A stretch of DNA of 64,000 nt. It comes from Paenibacillus hemerocallicola. Lineage in GTDB: Bacteria > Bacillota > Bacilli > Paenibacillales > NBRC-103111. Below the pieces are notes generated by a model. The model made no database searches and was not told the DNA's origin. It was given only the letters and a program-made list of their open reading frames with translations. Both the position numbers and the translations under genes were made by a program. Shown piece by piece: positions 24,992-34,600 of the stretch (positions are counted from its first letter, which is position 1; each line of letters starts with the position of its first letter). The stretch is taken from NCBI RefSeq assembly GCF_006265175.1, contig NZ_VDCQ01000027.1, positions 44,932 through 108,931 of the forward strand, written 5' to 3'.

Positions 24992-26248
24992 TCAGCCCCC
25001 GCTCGAAATGGACGCCGCAGGCTCCGACCGTTTTCGATTGCCGAGCCAGAACAGCGCCGTACCGGACCAGGCGCACAAAGAAGCGGCGATGAGAAGCATA
25101 GCTAAAGGAACGCTGTCGGCCAGCAGCGAGCTCAAAATCGGTCCCAGCGTGCCGCGGATGCCGAACAGCATCAGGTGCAGCCCGAACATCGCCGCCTCCC
25201 GTCCGGGAGACAGGCGAAAGATGAAGGCGAGAATGCCGATATCCCATATCGCTTCGCCGATGCCTTGCACAAAATTGCCTATGATAACCCCGGAGTAGCT
25301 TCCCCATAATCCGTACAGCATCGGCACGATGGCGTAAGCCCCGATTCCGCACAGCAGCGTATGCTTGATGTCGAACCGGTCGATCATCCTGCCGCCGATC
25401 AAATAAGTCAGCAGCAGCCCGGTGAAATAAGCTACGCGGGCATAGCCGATTTCCACATTGCGGAGCTGCAGGACGTCTACCTGGATCATTTGATACAACG
25501 GACCGGCCAGCATGTTGCCGAAGCCGGAAAGCATCGTGGCGGTCAGAAAAATGGCCAGCGTCCGGTTGCCCTTAACGAGATTCCACTGATCGCGAAACGA
25601 GAACTGCGGCCGGGATATCGCCGGAGGCGCATCGGTCTTCGGCAGCCTCACGTTGCTGAACAGCAGGATGGAGACGACGCCCGCAACGGCTGCGGCAATG
25701 AGCGGACCGGACGGACCGCTCATGTCCGTCCAGTTGCCGATAATGTAGGCGAGCGGAATCATGAGCAAGCCCATCGGTACCCTTACATAGCCCATTAATC
25801 GGCCGCGAAGGTCCGGTGGATAAATCCGCGAGATCAGCATCGCGTATGCCGGGGCCTGAATGGCCATCAGCATTTGAAATACGATCGCCGTGGCGACATA
25901 CCCGCCGGGATTCGGAATGAAGGCGGGGAGGAACAGCAGCAGCCTTCCGAACAAGCTCGGAAAGACGACGAACGGCTTCGGGTTGTTCGTCTTCTCGATC
26001 CAGCTCGTCCAGAGCGGCGAGAACAGCAGACCGATCGGGGCGGCTGCCGATAGCAGGCCAACCTGAAGATTGGAGGCTCCCTGCTGGAGCGCGAAGACGA
26101 TAAAAAACTGGTTGAGCACGACATTGAACAGACTGACCAGGCCGGCCGAGCCGAAGTCGATTTTGGCATTGCGCCATACTTCGGGACCCATTCGCATGCC
26201 GAATTTGTACATGGGTTCGTTCGGTTTCATAGGATATGCGCGCACCAC
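24992..26248 (-). CDS. Major facilitator superfamily transporter
   Basis: A 418-residue protein with about twelve membrane segments, the MFS fold. Between segments 2 and 3 is SPLWTSWIEKTNNPKPFVVFPSLFGRLLLF, and another loop reads ISRIYPPDLRGRLMGYVRVPMG, as in Bacillales MFS exporters of unknown substrate. It is convergent with yunB, 20 bases away. The start is uncertain: GTG 26248 has only a weak purine-rich site, and ATG 26230 has none. Substrate unknown. Confidence 0.85.
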   Translation of the reverse strand: MVRAYPMKPNEPMYKFGMRMGPEVWRNAKIDFGSAGLVSLFNVVLNQFFIVFALQQGASNLQVGLLSAAAPIGLLFSPLWTSWIEKTNNPKPFVVFPSLFGRLLLFLPAFIPNPGGYVATAIVFQMLMAIQAPAYAMLISRIYPPDLRGRLMGYVRVPMGLLMIPLAYIIGNWTDMSGPSGPLIAAAVAGVVSILLFSNVRLPKTDAPPAISRPQFSFRDQWNLVKGNRTLAIFLTATMLSGFGNMLAGPLYQMIQVDVLQLRNVEIGYARVAYFTGLLLTYLIGGRMIDRFDIKHTLLCGIGAYAIVPMLYGLWGSYSGVIIGNFVQGIGEAIWDIGILAFIFRLSPGREAAMFGLHLMLFGIRGTLGPILSSLLADSVPLAMLLIAASLCAWSGTALFWLGNRKRSEPAASISSGG

Positions 26249-26456
26249 GATTCTTCGAATTTCTTCGACCTAATCGTTGCAAAAAAACGGCGAATGCGCA
26301 ATAGCTAGTTAAAGAAGAAGTAAAGGGAGGGAGAATCGGCGGAGCGCGTGCGGATTTCCCGCTTTGGTGTGCTAATTCCGGGGGGCAGCGAAGTATTTCG
26401 ACTGTTTACCTGTGTTGGCTGAAGTGGCAAAAGTTTTCTTCCGCAGGCTAATACTG

Positions 26457-26643
26457 CGTAACGGAACATGGTTCCGCTATTTTGGATATTCCCCGGCTTG
26501 CCCGTAAATAAAGGAACCCCTTTCCGTTATTCGCCCGGTTTTCCCAACGAGCACGCCCATTTGGGCCCGATAACGGATCAGAGTTCCTTTACTTGATCAA
26601 GATTTTTCAACCTTGGCGAAATAGCGTAACGGAGTTCCGTTAT
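26457..26643. repeat. Cluster of four short palindromes (TAACGGAAC/GTTCCGTTA family)
   Basis: Imperfect palindromes at 26457-26478 (TAACGGAAC-ATG-GTTCCGCTA), 26511-26529 (GGAAC...TTCCGTTA), 26571-26590 (TAACGGATC...TTCCTTTA) and 26626-26643 (TAACGGA-GT-TCCGTTA). They are about 55 bases apart. A related copy is at 9152-9172. The remainder of the 530-base gap between the MFS gene and the M23 gene holds no gene I can support. Confidence 0.6.
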
Positions 26644-26779
26644 CCTTCCTCACCCCGTCTCCGGACTGCCCGCTGAATAGCCGGAGCCGGTCACTCCTCA
26701 TGCATGGCGCGGCCATCGACGAACCCCGTGCGGAACAGGCTTTTTTTTACCCAAGCCTTCCCACTTCCGAATCGTTCAT

Positions 26780-27832
26780 TCAGGACCCGCTTTTCTTTTG
26801 GCCGCGCAGCCGTTCCTCGCGCTCCCACTTTTTCAAATATGCAAACGGATCGAACGACCATTCGGTCTTGCCGTTGTCCCGGTACAAGCCGAAATGGAGA
26901 TGGGGCGGGAATTTCCCTTGGGTCCCCGGCTTGCCATAGCCGGAGCTTCCGACCCAGCCAAGCACCTGACCGGGCTTGACGATATCGCCTTGCTTCAATT
27001 TTTTCTCGAAGCCCGACAGATGGGCATAGTAATGGTAGACGTTGTTCAGATCGCGCAAGCCCACGCGCCATCCGCCATACGGGTTCCAGCCTTTGATTTC
27101 GACTATGCCGTAGCAGGTGCTTCGGACGGGAACGCCGTGCCCCGCGAAAAGATCGGTGCCCTCGTGCATCCGGTGACCTCCCCAGCCTCTGCTCGCCCCC
27201 CATGTGCTGCGGTACGAATATTCGGCGCCGAGCGGCAATGGAAATGCGTGCTCGTGAAGATCGATCCGTCCGAATTCGGCGTATATGCGGTAAAACTGTT
27301 GGATCCGCTCCACGCTTCTCTGGTTATGGTAATAGTTCCACAGCGCCAGCTTGAATTGATCTTCTCCCGTGCCGTAGGTCAGCAAGTAAGAGGCCATCGT
27401 GGATAAAACGTCGAGATCGTTTGCGCGGTCGGCCACGCCGTCCCCGGAGCCATCCTTGCCTCTGCCCCCGAACAAGGCTATCGATGCCGGATTCGTATCG
27501 GTCTGATCCGGATTGGCGATGCCGGCCCAATCGAGCTCCGAATAATAAATGCCGATAAGCCCCGCGGAGCGCGGCCTTTTCTTCGGATTTGCAATACTCA
27601 GCGTGCGCTCGTACTGATCGACGGCAGCCAAATAGTTCCACGGTATGCCGGTGACCTCGCTCACTTCATCGAATAGCTGCTTACGCTCGGCGAACTCGGT
27701 TTTGATATCCTTCGTTTCAACCTTGGCGGCTTGTTCTGCCGACGCTCCCCCGTCAGCGATCGCGAGTGACGCGAGCATCATGCAGCATAAGGCCATGACA
27801 GACGTTCGCCATAATCGGCCTGCACGTTTCAA
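26780..27832 (-). CDS. lytH: Secreted M23 metallopeptidase, LytH-like
   Basis: A 350-residue exported cell-wall peptidase. Signal peptide at residues 1-32 (basic start, then SVMALCCMMLASLAIADGGASA). A middle domain (ITGIPWNYLAAVDQYERTL-like region, about 60-200) precedes the C-terminal LytM domain, whose zinc ligands are visible as HRMHEGTD and HLHFGLY. LytH in Bacillus trims cortex peptide side chains during sporulation and lies next to yunB; the same neighbourhood here supports the name, which is otherwise provisional. Strong-site start ATG 27832 after AAAAGGAGG. Confidence 0.85.
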   Translation of the reverse strand: MKRAGRLWRTSVMALCCMMLASLAIADGGASAEQAAKVETKDIKTEFAERKQLFDEVSEVTGIPWNYLAAVDQYERTLSIANPKKRPRSAGLIGIYYSELDWAGIANPDQTDTNPASIALFGGRGKDGSGDGVADRANDLDVLSTMASYLLTYGTGEDQFKLALWNYYHNQRSVERIQQFYRIYAEFGRIDLHEHAFPLPLGAEYSYRSTWGASRGWGGHRMHEGTDLFAGHGVPVRSTCYGIVEIKGWNPYGGWRVGLRDLNNVYHYYAHLSGFEKKLKQGDIVKPGQVLGWVGSSGYGKPGTQGKFPPHLHFGLYRDNGKTEWSFDPFAYLKKWEREERLRGQKKSGS

Positions 27833-28001
27833 GTTCGCCTAGCCTCCTTTTCGCCATCATGTCCATCGTATATGCGGTTAGGATACGCATTCCCGCTTTT
27901 TGCTATTCCGACGTTTCGCGAAATGCTCGTACCATTCGTTTACATGGGGGGGATCTGTTTGATACGATTAGACCAAAAAGTAGCGGAAAGGAAGAAAGCG
28001 A

Positions 28002-28469
28002 TTGTTCGATCACCGGAACGAGCACGTCGACGGGCAGATGGTGCTGCTGCAAGCCAATTTGGACGATATGAACCCGGAATTCAGCTCTTATGTGATGGAC
28101 AGGCTGTTCGAGGCGGGCGCCAACGACGTCTACTGGATACCTATTATTATGAAGAGGGGCCGGCCGGGAATGATGCTGAATGTCCTCGCTGCGGCGGACA
28201 AGCTGGAACGGATGGAGGCCATCGTGTTCGCGGAAACGACCACGCTCGGGCTTCGCTACCTGAAGGCCGACGTTCACCGCCTCGGCAGACAATTCGCCAA
28301 AGTCGAGACGGAGTGGGGGCCGATCACGGTCAAGCTCGGGTTCCACAATGGCGAGCTCGTGCAGATGGCGCCGGAATTCAAGGAATGCGAAGCGGCGGCG
28401 AAGCGGCACGGAGTACCGCTCAAGCGTGTTTACGAGCAGGTTCGGCGAAACTATGCGGAAGACAAATAA
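28002..28469 (+). CDS. larC2: LarC C-terminal half (LarC2) as a free-standing protein
   Basis: A 155-residue protein equal to the C-terminal half of LarC, the CTP-dependent nickel insertase that completes the nickel-pincer cofactor. Recognisable LarC2 sequence: LLQANLDDMNPEFSSYVMDRLFEAGANDVYWIPIIMKRGRPG, then FAETTTLGLRY, VETEWGPITVKLG and the end EAAAKRHGVPLKRVYEQVRR. It starts at TTG 28002 after AAAGGAAG; the next in-frame ATG (28038) would cut into the first strand. The N-terminal half is not upstream: it is encoded at 37902-38954 on the other strand. It lies 21 bases before the AAC(3)-like gene. Confidence 0.85.
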   Translation: MFDHRNEHVDGQMVLLQANLDDMNPEFSSYVMDRLFEAGANDVYWIPIIMKRGRPGMMLNVLAAADKLERMEAIVFAETTTLGLRYLKADVHRLGRQFAKVETEWGPITVKLGFHNGELVQMAPEFKECEAAAKRHGVPLKRVYEQVRRNYAEDK

Positions 28470-28490
28470 AAGGCGGGGGACTCGGGAAAC

Positions 28491-29300
28491 ATGCCATTAA
28501 ACGGACAACAGATCCGGACCGCTTTGCGGCAGCACGGAATCGTAGACGCGATCGTCTGCATTCACTCGTCCTATAAGTCGTTGGGAAAAGTCGAAGGAGG
28601 CCCGGATGCGGTTCTCGACGCTTTTTTAGCCGAAGGCAATACGGTGATGACTCCGACATTTTCCAACTCGTTCCTCGTGCCGCCGCCGTCGGACGGCAGG
28701 CCGGGGCGCAACGGCATCGATTATGGATCGGCTGCCTATGAGGCGCACGGCCGCGTATTCCATTCGCAGACGAATACGATCGACCGGGAAACGATGGGGG
28801 CGATTCCGGCGGCGCTCCTTGCCCGCTCGGGGCGGGCAAGGGGCAACCATCCGACCCATTCCTTCACGGCTGTCGGACCGTCTGCCGTCAGCTTGACCGC
28901 CACGCAATCCCGCGAACGCATATATGGAGCATTGGAGCAGCTCGTCGAACAGGACGGCTGGGTCGTGCTGATCGGAGTCGGATTCGACCGGATGACGCTG
29001 CTGCATTTGGCCGAGCTGCAGGCAGGCAGGCGCTCGTTCATCCGCTGGGTGAACGACGGGGAAGGCAACAAGGTGCGATCCCCCGTGGGCTCGTGCTCCT
29101 CAGGCTTCACCCGCTTCGAGCCGGTGCTGCTGCCGCTGACTCGCCGGAGCCGGGTAGGGGAGAGCGTATGGACGATAGGGCGAGCGCGCGATTTGGCCGG
29201 TAAAGCGCTGGATACGATTCGTGCGGAGCCGGAGCTGACCCGCTGCGGTCCCGATTGCATCCGCTGTTGTGATGCCATAGCGGGCGGGCCTATACCGTGA
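28491..29300 (+). CDS. AAC(3)-family N-acetyltransferase (YokD-like)
   Basis: A 269-residue member of the Antibiotic_NAT (AAC(3)) fold. Typical segments: VCIHSSYKSLGKVEGGPDAVLDAFL, TPTFSNSF, the catalytic-type histidine in NHPTHSFTAVGP, and a VLIGVGFDRMTLLHLAE block. In many Bacillota these proteins are not aminoglycoside resistance enzymes, and the true acceptor is unknown. The C-terminus has an unusual cysteine cluster (RCGPDCIRCCDAIA). It follows larC2 closely and probably shares its transcript. Confidence 0.87.
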   Translation: MPLNGQQIRTALRQHGIVDAIVCIHSSYKSLGKVEGGPDAVLDAFLAEGNTVMTPTFSNSFLVPPPSDGRPGRNGIDYGSAAYEAHGRVFHSQTNTIDRETMGAIPAALLARSGRARGNHPTHSFTAVGPSAVSLTATQSRERIYGALEQLVEQDGWVVLIGVGFDRMTLLHLAELQAGRRSFIRWVNDGEGNKVRSPVGSCSSGFTRFEPVLLPLTRRSRVGESVWTIGRARDLAGKALDTIRAEPELTRCGPDCIRCCDAIAGGPIP

Positions 29301-29346
29301 TCGCCATCGGCTTACCACGGCCTTCCGAAGAAAGGAGAGGAACCCG

Positions 29347-30024
29347 ATGGCCAAAGTATTAGTCGTGGACGACGATCCGTATATCCGCGAGCTCGTCCGA
29401 TTTTATTTGCGGGGAGAAGGCTTCGACGTGATGGAGGCAAACAACGGGATCGAAGCGCTGGAGATGCTGAACAAGACGCTCGCCGATATCGTCGTGCTCG
29501 ATATTATGATGCCGGAGATGGACGGCTGGGAGCTGTGCCGGCGTCTGGCCGCCGAGTTCCCCGACATTCCGCTGCTCATGCTGACGGCAAAAGGCGAGAC
29601 GGCCCAGAAGGTAAAAGGCTTCCAGCTTGGCACGGACGATTATCTCGTCAAGCCGTTCGACCCTCCGGAGCTTATCGTCCGCGTGAAGGCGCTGTTGAAG
29701 CGGTACCGGATTCAAGCCTCGCACAAAGTGCAGGCGGGCCATGTGGAGCTGAACCGGCAAAGCTTCGAAGTATACCGCGCAGGAGAACGCGTGACGCTTC
29801 CGCTCAAGGAGTTCGAGCTGCTGTTCAAGCTGGCGAGCCAGCCCGGCCACATTTTTACGAGAAACCAGCTGATCGATCAAATATGGGGCGGCGATTTCGA
29901 CGGGGACGAACGGACGGTGGACGTCCATATTAAGCGGCTGCGGGAGCGGTTTCCCGAGGAGCAGTCCGGCTTTGCGATCATCACGATCCGGGGGCTCGGG
30001 TACAAGCTCGAGGCAAAGGAATGA
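29347..30024 (+). CDS. OmpR-family response regulator
   Basis: A 225-residue two-domain regulator. Receiver domain 1-120: acidic pocket DDD at 8-10, phospho-acceptor D52 (VVLDIMMPEMDGW), conserved T of MLTAKGE and K of LVKPFDP. C-terminal winged helix from about 130 (LPLKEFELLFKLA, VDVHIKRLRERF, TIRGLGYKL). ATG 29347 after GGAGAGG. The stop overlaps the kinase start (ATGA). Its likely target is the RND exporter operon beginning at 31677, whose promoter region carries TTCAT direct repeats typical of this family. Confidence 0.95.
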   Translation: MAKVLVVDDDPYIRELVRFYLRGEGFDVMEANNGIEALEMLNKTLADIVVLDIMMPEMDGWELCRRLAAEFPDIPLLMLTAKGETAQKVKGFQLGTDDYLVKPFDPPELIVRVKALLKRYRIQASHKVQAGHVELNRQSFEVYRAGERVTLPLKEFELLFKLASQPGHIFTRNQLIDQIWGGDFDGDERTVDVHIKRLRERFPEEQSGFAIITIRGLGYKLEAKE

Positions 30025-31418
30025 TCAAGACGCTGTACGTCCGCGTCGTGCTTACGTTTATCGCCGCCGTATTGCTCGGATTGGTCAGCTCGTTTTTCAT
30101 CACGATGGGGACGTTTGCTCTGCTCAAGGAACAGATCGTGGAGGCCAGCTTCTCTACCTTGGAGAAAAAGGGCGAGCAAGTCGGCCGGATTGTTGAAGAA
30201 AACGGTCTCGATCTCGGAGAAGCGCTTATCCGAAAGGTCGAATCGATCGATGATTACGAAATCAAGCTGTATAACCGGGAAGGCTTGGCCGGAACGTTCG
30301 GATTGCAGAGAAACGATTTTTCCCTGGAGGTGTCGAGCGGGGAAGTAGGCGGCGTAATGGGCGGGGAACGTTACCGCAGCAATGTGGACAACCGCAATAA
30401 AATGGTTGTCGGTCTTCCTTTAAGCATCGACTCCGTCAGCTACGCTCTATTCATCCAGCCGTCCCAGGCGTTCGAAGAAAAGGTGCTGCGATGGATTGTG
30501 CTGTTCTCGCTCGGAATCGTCCTTCTCATAGGCAGCCTGTTCATCATCATTGCCGCGCGGTATTTGGTAAAGCCGCTGAGAGCGATGAAAGAAGCGACCG
30601 TAAGAATCGCCAAAGGCGATTACGATTTCGCCTTCGAGTGGAAGAAGCGGAAGGACGAGCTCGGCGAGCTTGTCCAAAGCTTCGATGAAATGACGCGAGA
30701 CATCAAGCGGATGGAGCAAATGCGGCAAGATTTCGTATCCAACGTATCTCACGAGATCCAATCGCCGCTAACGTCGATATCCGGCTTCTCCAAGGCGCTG
30801 AAGCGCAACTCGATCCCCGAGGAGGAGCGCAACCGCTACCTCGATATTATCCAGACGGAAAGCGAGAGACTTTCCCGGCTGAGCGAGGATTTGCTGAAGC
30901 TGGCCTCGCTCGACTCGGAGCACCATCCGTTTGAGCCGCGCACCTTCGATTTGGACGAACAAATCCGCATGGTCGCCGTCGCCTGCGAGCCGTTATGGTC
31001 GTCCAAGAAGATCGAGCTCGATCTGGATCTTCCCCGAGCCAAGCTATGCGCCGACGAAGACCAGCTGAGTCAAGTGTGGATCAATCTGCTCGGCAATGCG
31101 ATCAAATTTACGCCGGAGGGCGGAAAAATTACAGTAGCGATCCGGCACGGAACAGACCGGATCGAGGTCGACATCGCCGATAGCGGGATCGGGATATCCG
31201 CCGAGGATAGCGGGCGGGTGTTCGAACGGTTCTTCAAAGCGGACCGTTCGCACCAGAAACGGCAAAGCGGTAGCGGTCTCGGACTCGCGATCGTAAAAAA
31301 AATCGTCACCCTGCACGGAGGGACCATTCGCGTGGCCAGCGAGCCGGGACGTGGAACGATATTTACAGTGGAGCTGCCGAGCGTGCCCCCTCAGAAGAAG
31401 GAAACGGGCGGCAGATAG
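30021..31418 (+). CDS. Sensor histidine kinase, partner of the preceding regulator
   Basis: A 465-residue membrane kinase. Membrane segment 1 is about residues 8-32, then an extracytoplasmic sensor region of about 120 residues (includes YEIKLYNREGLAGTFG), segment 2 about 152-178 (IVLFSLGIVLLIGSLFIIIAA), a HAMP linker, the phosphorylated His244 in FVSNVSHEIQSPLTS, the N box NLLGNAIKFTPEGG, and ATP-lid glycines DSGIGIS and GSGLGLAI. BaeS-like layout, often responding to envelope stress or exported compounds. A terminator follows at 31526. Confidence 0.94.
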   Translation: MIKTLYVRVVLTFIAAVLLGLVSSFFITMGTFALLKEQIVEASFSTLEKKGEQVGRIVEENGLDLGEALIRKVESIDDYEIKLYNREGLAGTFGLQRNDFSLEVSSGEVGGVMGGERYRSNVDNRNKMVVGLPLSIDSVSYALFIQPSQAFEEKVLRWIVLFSLGIVLLIGSLFIIIAARYLVKPLRAMKEATVRIAKGDYDFAFEWKKRKDELGELVQSFDEMTRDIKRMEQMRQDFVSNVSHEIQSPLTSISGFSKALKRNSIPEEERNRYLDIIQTESERLSRLSEDLLKLASLDSEHHPFEPRTFDLDEQIRMVAVACEPLWSSKKIELDLDLPRAKLCADEDQLSQVWINLLGNAIKFTPEGGKITVAIRHGTDRIEVDIADSGIGISAEDSGRVFERFFKADRSHQKRQSGSGLGLAIVKKIVTLHGGTIRVASEPGRGTIFTVELPSVPPQKKETGGR

Positions 31419-31525
31419 GCTTAGGCTGTCTTCGCGAGCCAGGGCGAACTGCTTCTGCAGTCGCCGAGAGCCCGGAGGCGGCTATTTGCCTTGCTCGGAC
31501 CGCATTTACGAATAGGAAGGAGCAT

Positions 31526-31567
31526 AACCTCCAAAACCGCTGAGCGGGTATGGAGGTTTCGTTTTTG
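31526..31567 (+). terminator. Terminator after the two-component operon
   Basis: AACCTCCA (31526-31533) pairs with TGGAGGTT (31551-31558), with ACCGC/GCGGGT inside, followed by TCGTTTTTG. Confidence 0.8.
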
Positions 31568-31588
31568 TCACAAAATGTCCAAATTTTA

Positions 31589-31625
31589 TTCATGCTCCGT
31601 TCATCTTGGTTCATGCTCCGTTCAT
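31589..31625 (+). promoter_or_regulatory. Four TTCAT direct repeats before the RND exporter
   Basis: TTCAT at 31589, 31600, 31610 and 31621 (steps 11, 10, 11); within it TTCATGCTCCG occurs twice, 21 bases apart. A possible -10 TATGCT (31636-31641) follows without a good -35, as at activator-dependent promoters. The adjacent response regulator is the obvious candidate to bind. Confidence 0.65.
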
Positions 31626-31676
31626 ACGGCGTCGGTATGCTGAATGACAACGAAACGAACAAAGGAGGGGTACCGG

Positions 31677-34600
31677 ATGAAGGGCATTATCGGCTTTTCC
31701 ATGAAAAACGTATCGGCCGTCATTATCGCCATCGCGCTGCTGTTCAGCGGCGGCATCTACGCGGCCACTACGCTGAAGGTGGAGAACATGCCGGACGTAT
31801 CGTTTCCCATCGTCATGATCACGACATCGTATCCGGCGCCGCCGAAGGACGTCATGGACGAGGTGACGAAGCCGATCGAGGACAAGCTCGCCAACGTGGA
31901 AGGGCTGGACCTTTTATCGTCCACGTCCAGCGACAACATGTCGATGATTATCGCCCAGTTCGAGCAAAGCGTCGATGTGGACGAGAAGAAGCAGGAAATC
32001 GACAGCCTGCTGCAGGATGTAAGGCTGCCGGGAACCGCAGCGCGTCCGAAAGCGGCCACGTTCGGCTTCGCTTCGATCCCGGCCATGTACTTGGCGGTGT
32101 ACGCCGGCGACGGCATGAGTCAGACCGAGCTCGACAAACTATATAAAGACGAGATCGGGCCGGGCTTCGAATCGATCAAAGGCGTCGATCATATCGATTC
32201 CGTCGGAGAAAGAGAAACGTCGGTGGACATTCAGCTCTCGGCCGACACGCTATCCTCCTATGGACTTACCCCGTCGCAAGTATCTGGCGCGATCAAGTCC
32301 GCCCTGTCGAACGGAGCGATCGGCTCGGTTGAGTTCGACGGCAACGCGAAGATGGCTCGCGTAACGGGCGATTTGGACAGCCTGTACAGCCTGGAAAACC
32401 TGGAAATCGCGTCGCCCAAGGGACAGACGCTGCTGTTGAAGGAACTGGCTCAAATCAAAGCCGTTTCCGAATCGGAGTTCATCGCCCGCATCGACGGCAA
32501 GCCGGCCGTCGGCATTCATTTGTACAAAACGAGCGACGCCAACGCGGTCGATTTCTCCGACGCCGCAAACGAGCTGATCGCCAAATGGGAGCAGCAGCTG
32601 CCCAACGTCACCTTCAAGAAAGTATACGACAGCGCCGACGACGTGCGGGAATCGATCAGCGGGCTGTTGAAGGAAGGCATTATCGGAGCGGTGCTCGCCT
32701 CCTTGATGATTTTGCTGTTTTTGCGCAACGTGCGGATGACGCTGATCGTGCTCGTATCCATCCCGTTGTCCGTGCTTATTACGCTTCTCCTGATGTCCTA
32801 TTTCGGCATTACGCTCAACATCATGTCGCTCGGCGGCATGTTCATCGCGATCGGGCGCATCGTCGACGACAGCATCGTCGTCATCGAGAATACGTTCACG
32901 AACCTGCAGAAGGCGCAGGAGCGCAACGAATCGGTCATCCTGAACGCGACGCGCCAAGTGGCGATGGCCATCACCTCGTCCACTTTGGCGACCGTCGGCG
33001 TATTCGCTCCGATCGGCATGGTAAGCGGCATCGTCGGAGGCTTCTTCCGTCCGTTCGCGGTAACGGTCGCTTGCGCCCTGCTGGCGTCGCTGCTCGTGGC
33101 GCTGACCGTTATCCCGATGATGGCGAAGCTGCTCGTGCTGCGCAGCGGGAAAATCGGCCATCACGACGAGAACGCAAAAAGCAAGCTGACGACGCTTTAC
33201 GAACGGGCGCTTACCTGGTCCCTTTCCCACCGCATCAAGACGCTGCTCGTCTCGGGGCTGCTGTTCGTCGTGACCGTCGCGGTAACCGTTCCGATGCTGA
33301 AGGTCGCCTTTATCCCGGACAGCAGCGCGGAGCGGCAGATGAGCTATACGATCAAGCTTCCGTACGAGACGTCGCTCGAGAGCACGGATCAGCAGACGAG
33401 CCAAATCGAATCGATGCTTCGCGAGGCAAAGGACGCCTCGGGAGAGCCGCTATTCACCTTCGTCGAATCGTTGGTCGGTTACAACAACGATGACGAACAG
33501 GTAGCCTATATCGCGCAAATTTATACGGAAGTGAACGCGAATGCCGAACCGGATCAGGTGAAGAAGCAGTTCGGCGATATGATTTTAGCCGGATTGCCCT
33601 CGGGTTCGGAAGTGACTCCGGGTTCGCTTGCGGGGGGAGGCGGCGGGTTCAGCTCCACCGATTTCTCTTATTCGCTCAAGGGAGACGATCAGGAGGCGCT
33701 CGTACGGTCGGCGGCTGTCGTGAAGGAGAAGCTGAAGGAGTTTCCGGAGCTGACCGACGTAAAGGACAGTCTGAGCGACTCGAAGACCGAAGTGAAAATT
33801 ACGGTGGATCAGGCGAAGGCAAGGTCGTTTGGGCTTAGCGCGGCTACCGTAAGGGAATCGGCAAGGGCATGGATTCAAAAAGAAGAGCTCGGCGATCTCA
33901 AATTCGACAACGTTTTGTACACGACGACGGTGCAATTGGCCAAATCGGACAAAAACTCGTTGGAGCAGCTCGGCAAAATGCCTCTTCAGGCATCGAACGG
34001 ATCGATCATATATTTGAACGAAATCGCAAAGCTCCAGGAGGTGCAGGCGCCGGCCGCTCTGTCGCGCGAAGACCGTTCGCAAGTTGTCAAAATTACGGCA
34101 GGCATCGACTCCGCGGACAAAGGGACGGTAAGCAGCAGAGTGTCGCTCGCCTTGGCCGGCGTCGAGCTGCCGGAAGGGGTCTCCCGCGAGGTGAAGGGCG
34201 TAAGCGCGGATATTGAGGAAAGCTTTACGCAGCTGTTCGTCGCGATGGCCGTGGCGGTCATGATCGTTTACTTGATTATGGTGCTGGCGTTCGGCAATGC
34301 GAGCGCGCCGTTCGCGATTTTGTTCTCGTTGCCGCTGGCCGTTATAGGCGGATTGCTCGGTCTGGTCGTGTCCGGGGAATCGCTCAATATTACGTCGCTG
34401 ATCGGATTCATGATGTTGATCGGAATCGTCGTGACGAATGCGATCGTGCTGATCGACCGGGCGCAGCAGCTCCGCAAGGAAGGGTATACGGTGCGCCATG
34501 CCCTGATCGAGGCCGGTTTGGTCAGATTGAGACCGATTATTATGACGGCGGGGGCCACTATTGTCGCGATGCTGCCGCTGGCACTCGGGTTTTCGCACGG

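Noticed and set aside
32250..33404. A 384-codon reverse-strand frame within the RND gene
   Set aside because: Antisense shadow; Arg/Asp/His-rich with no domain.
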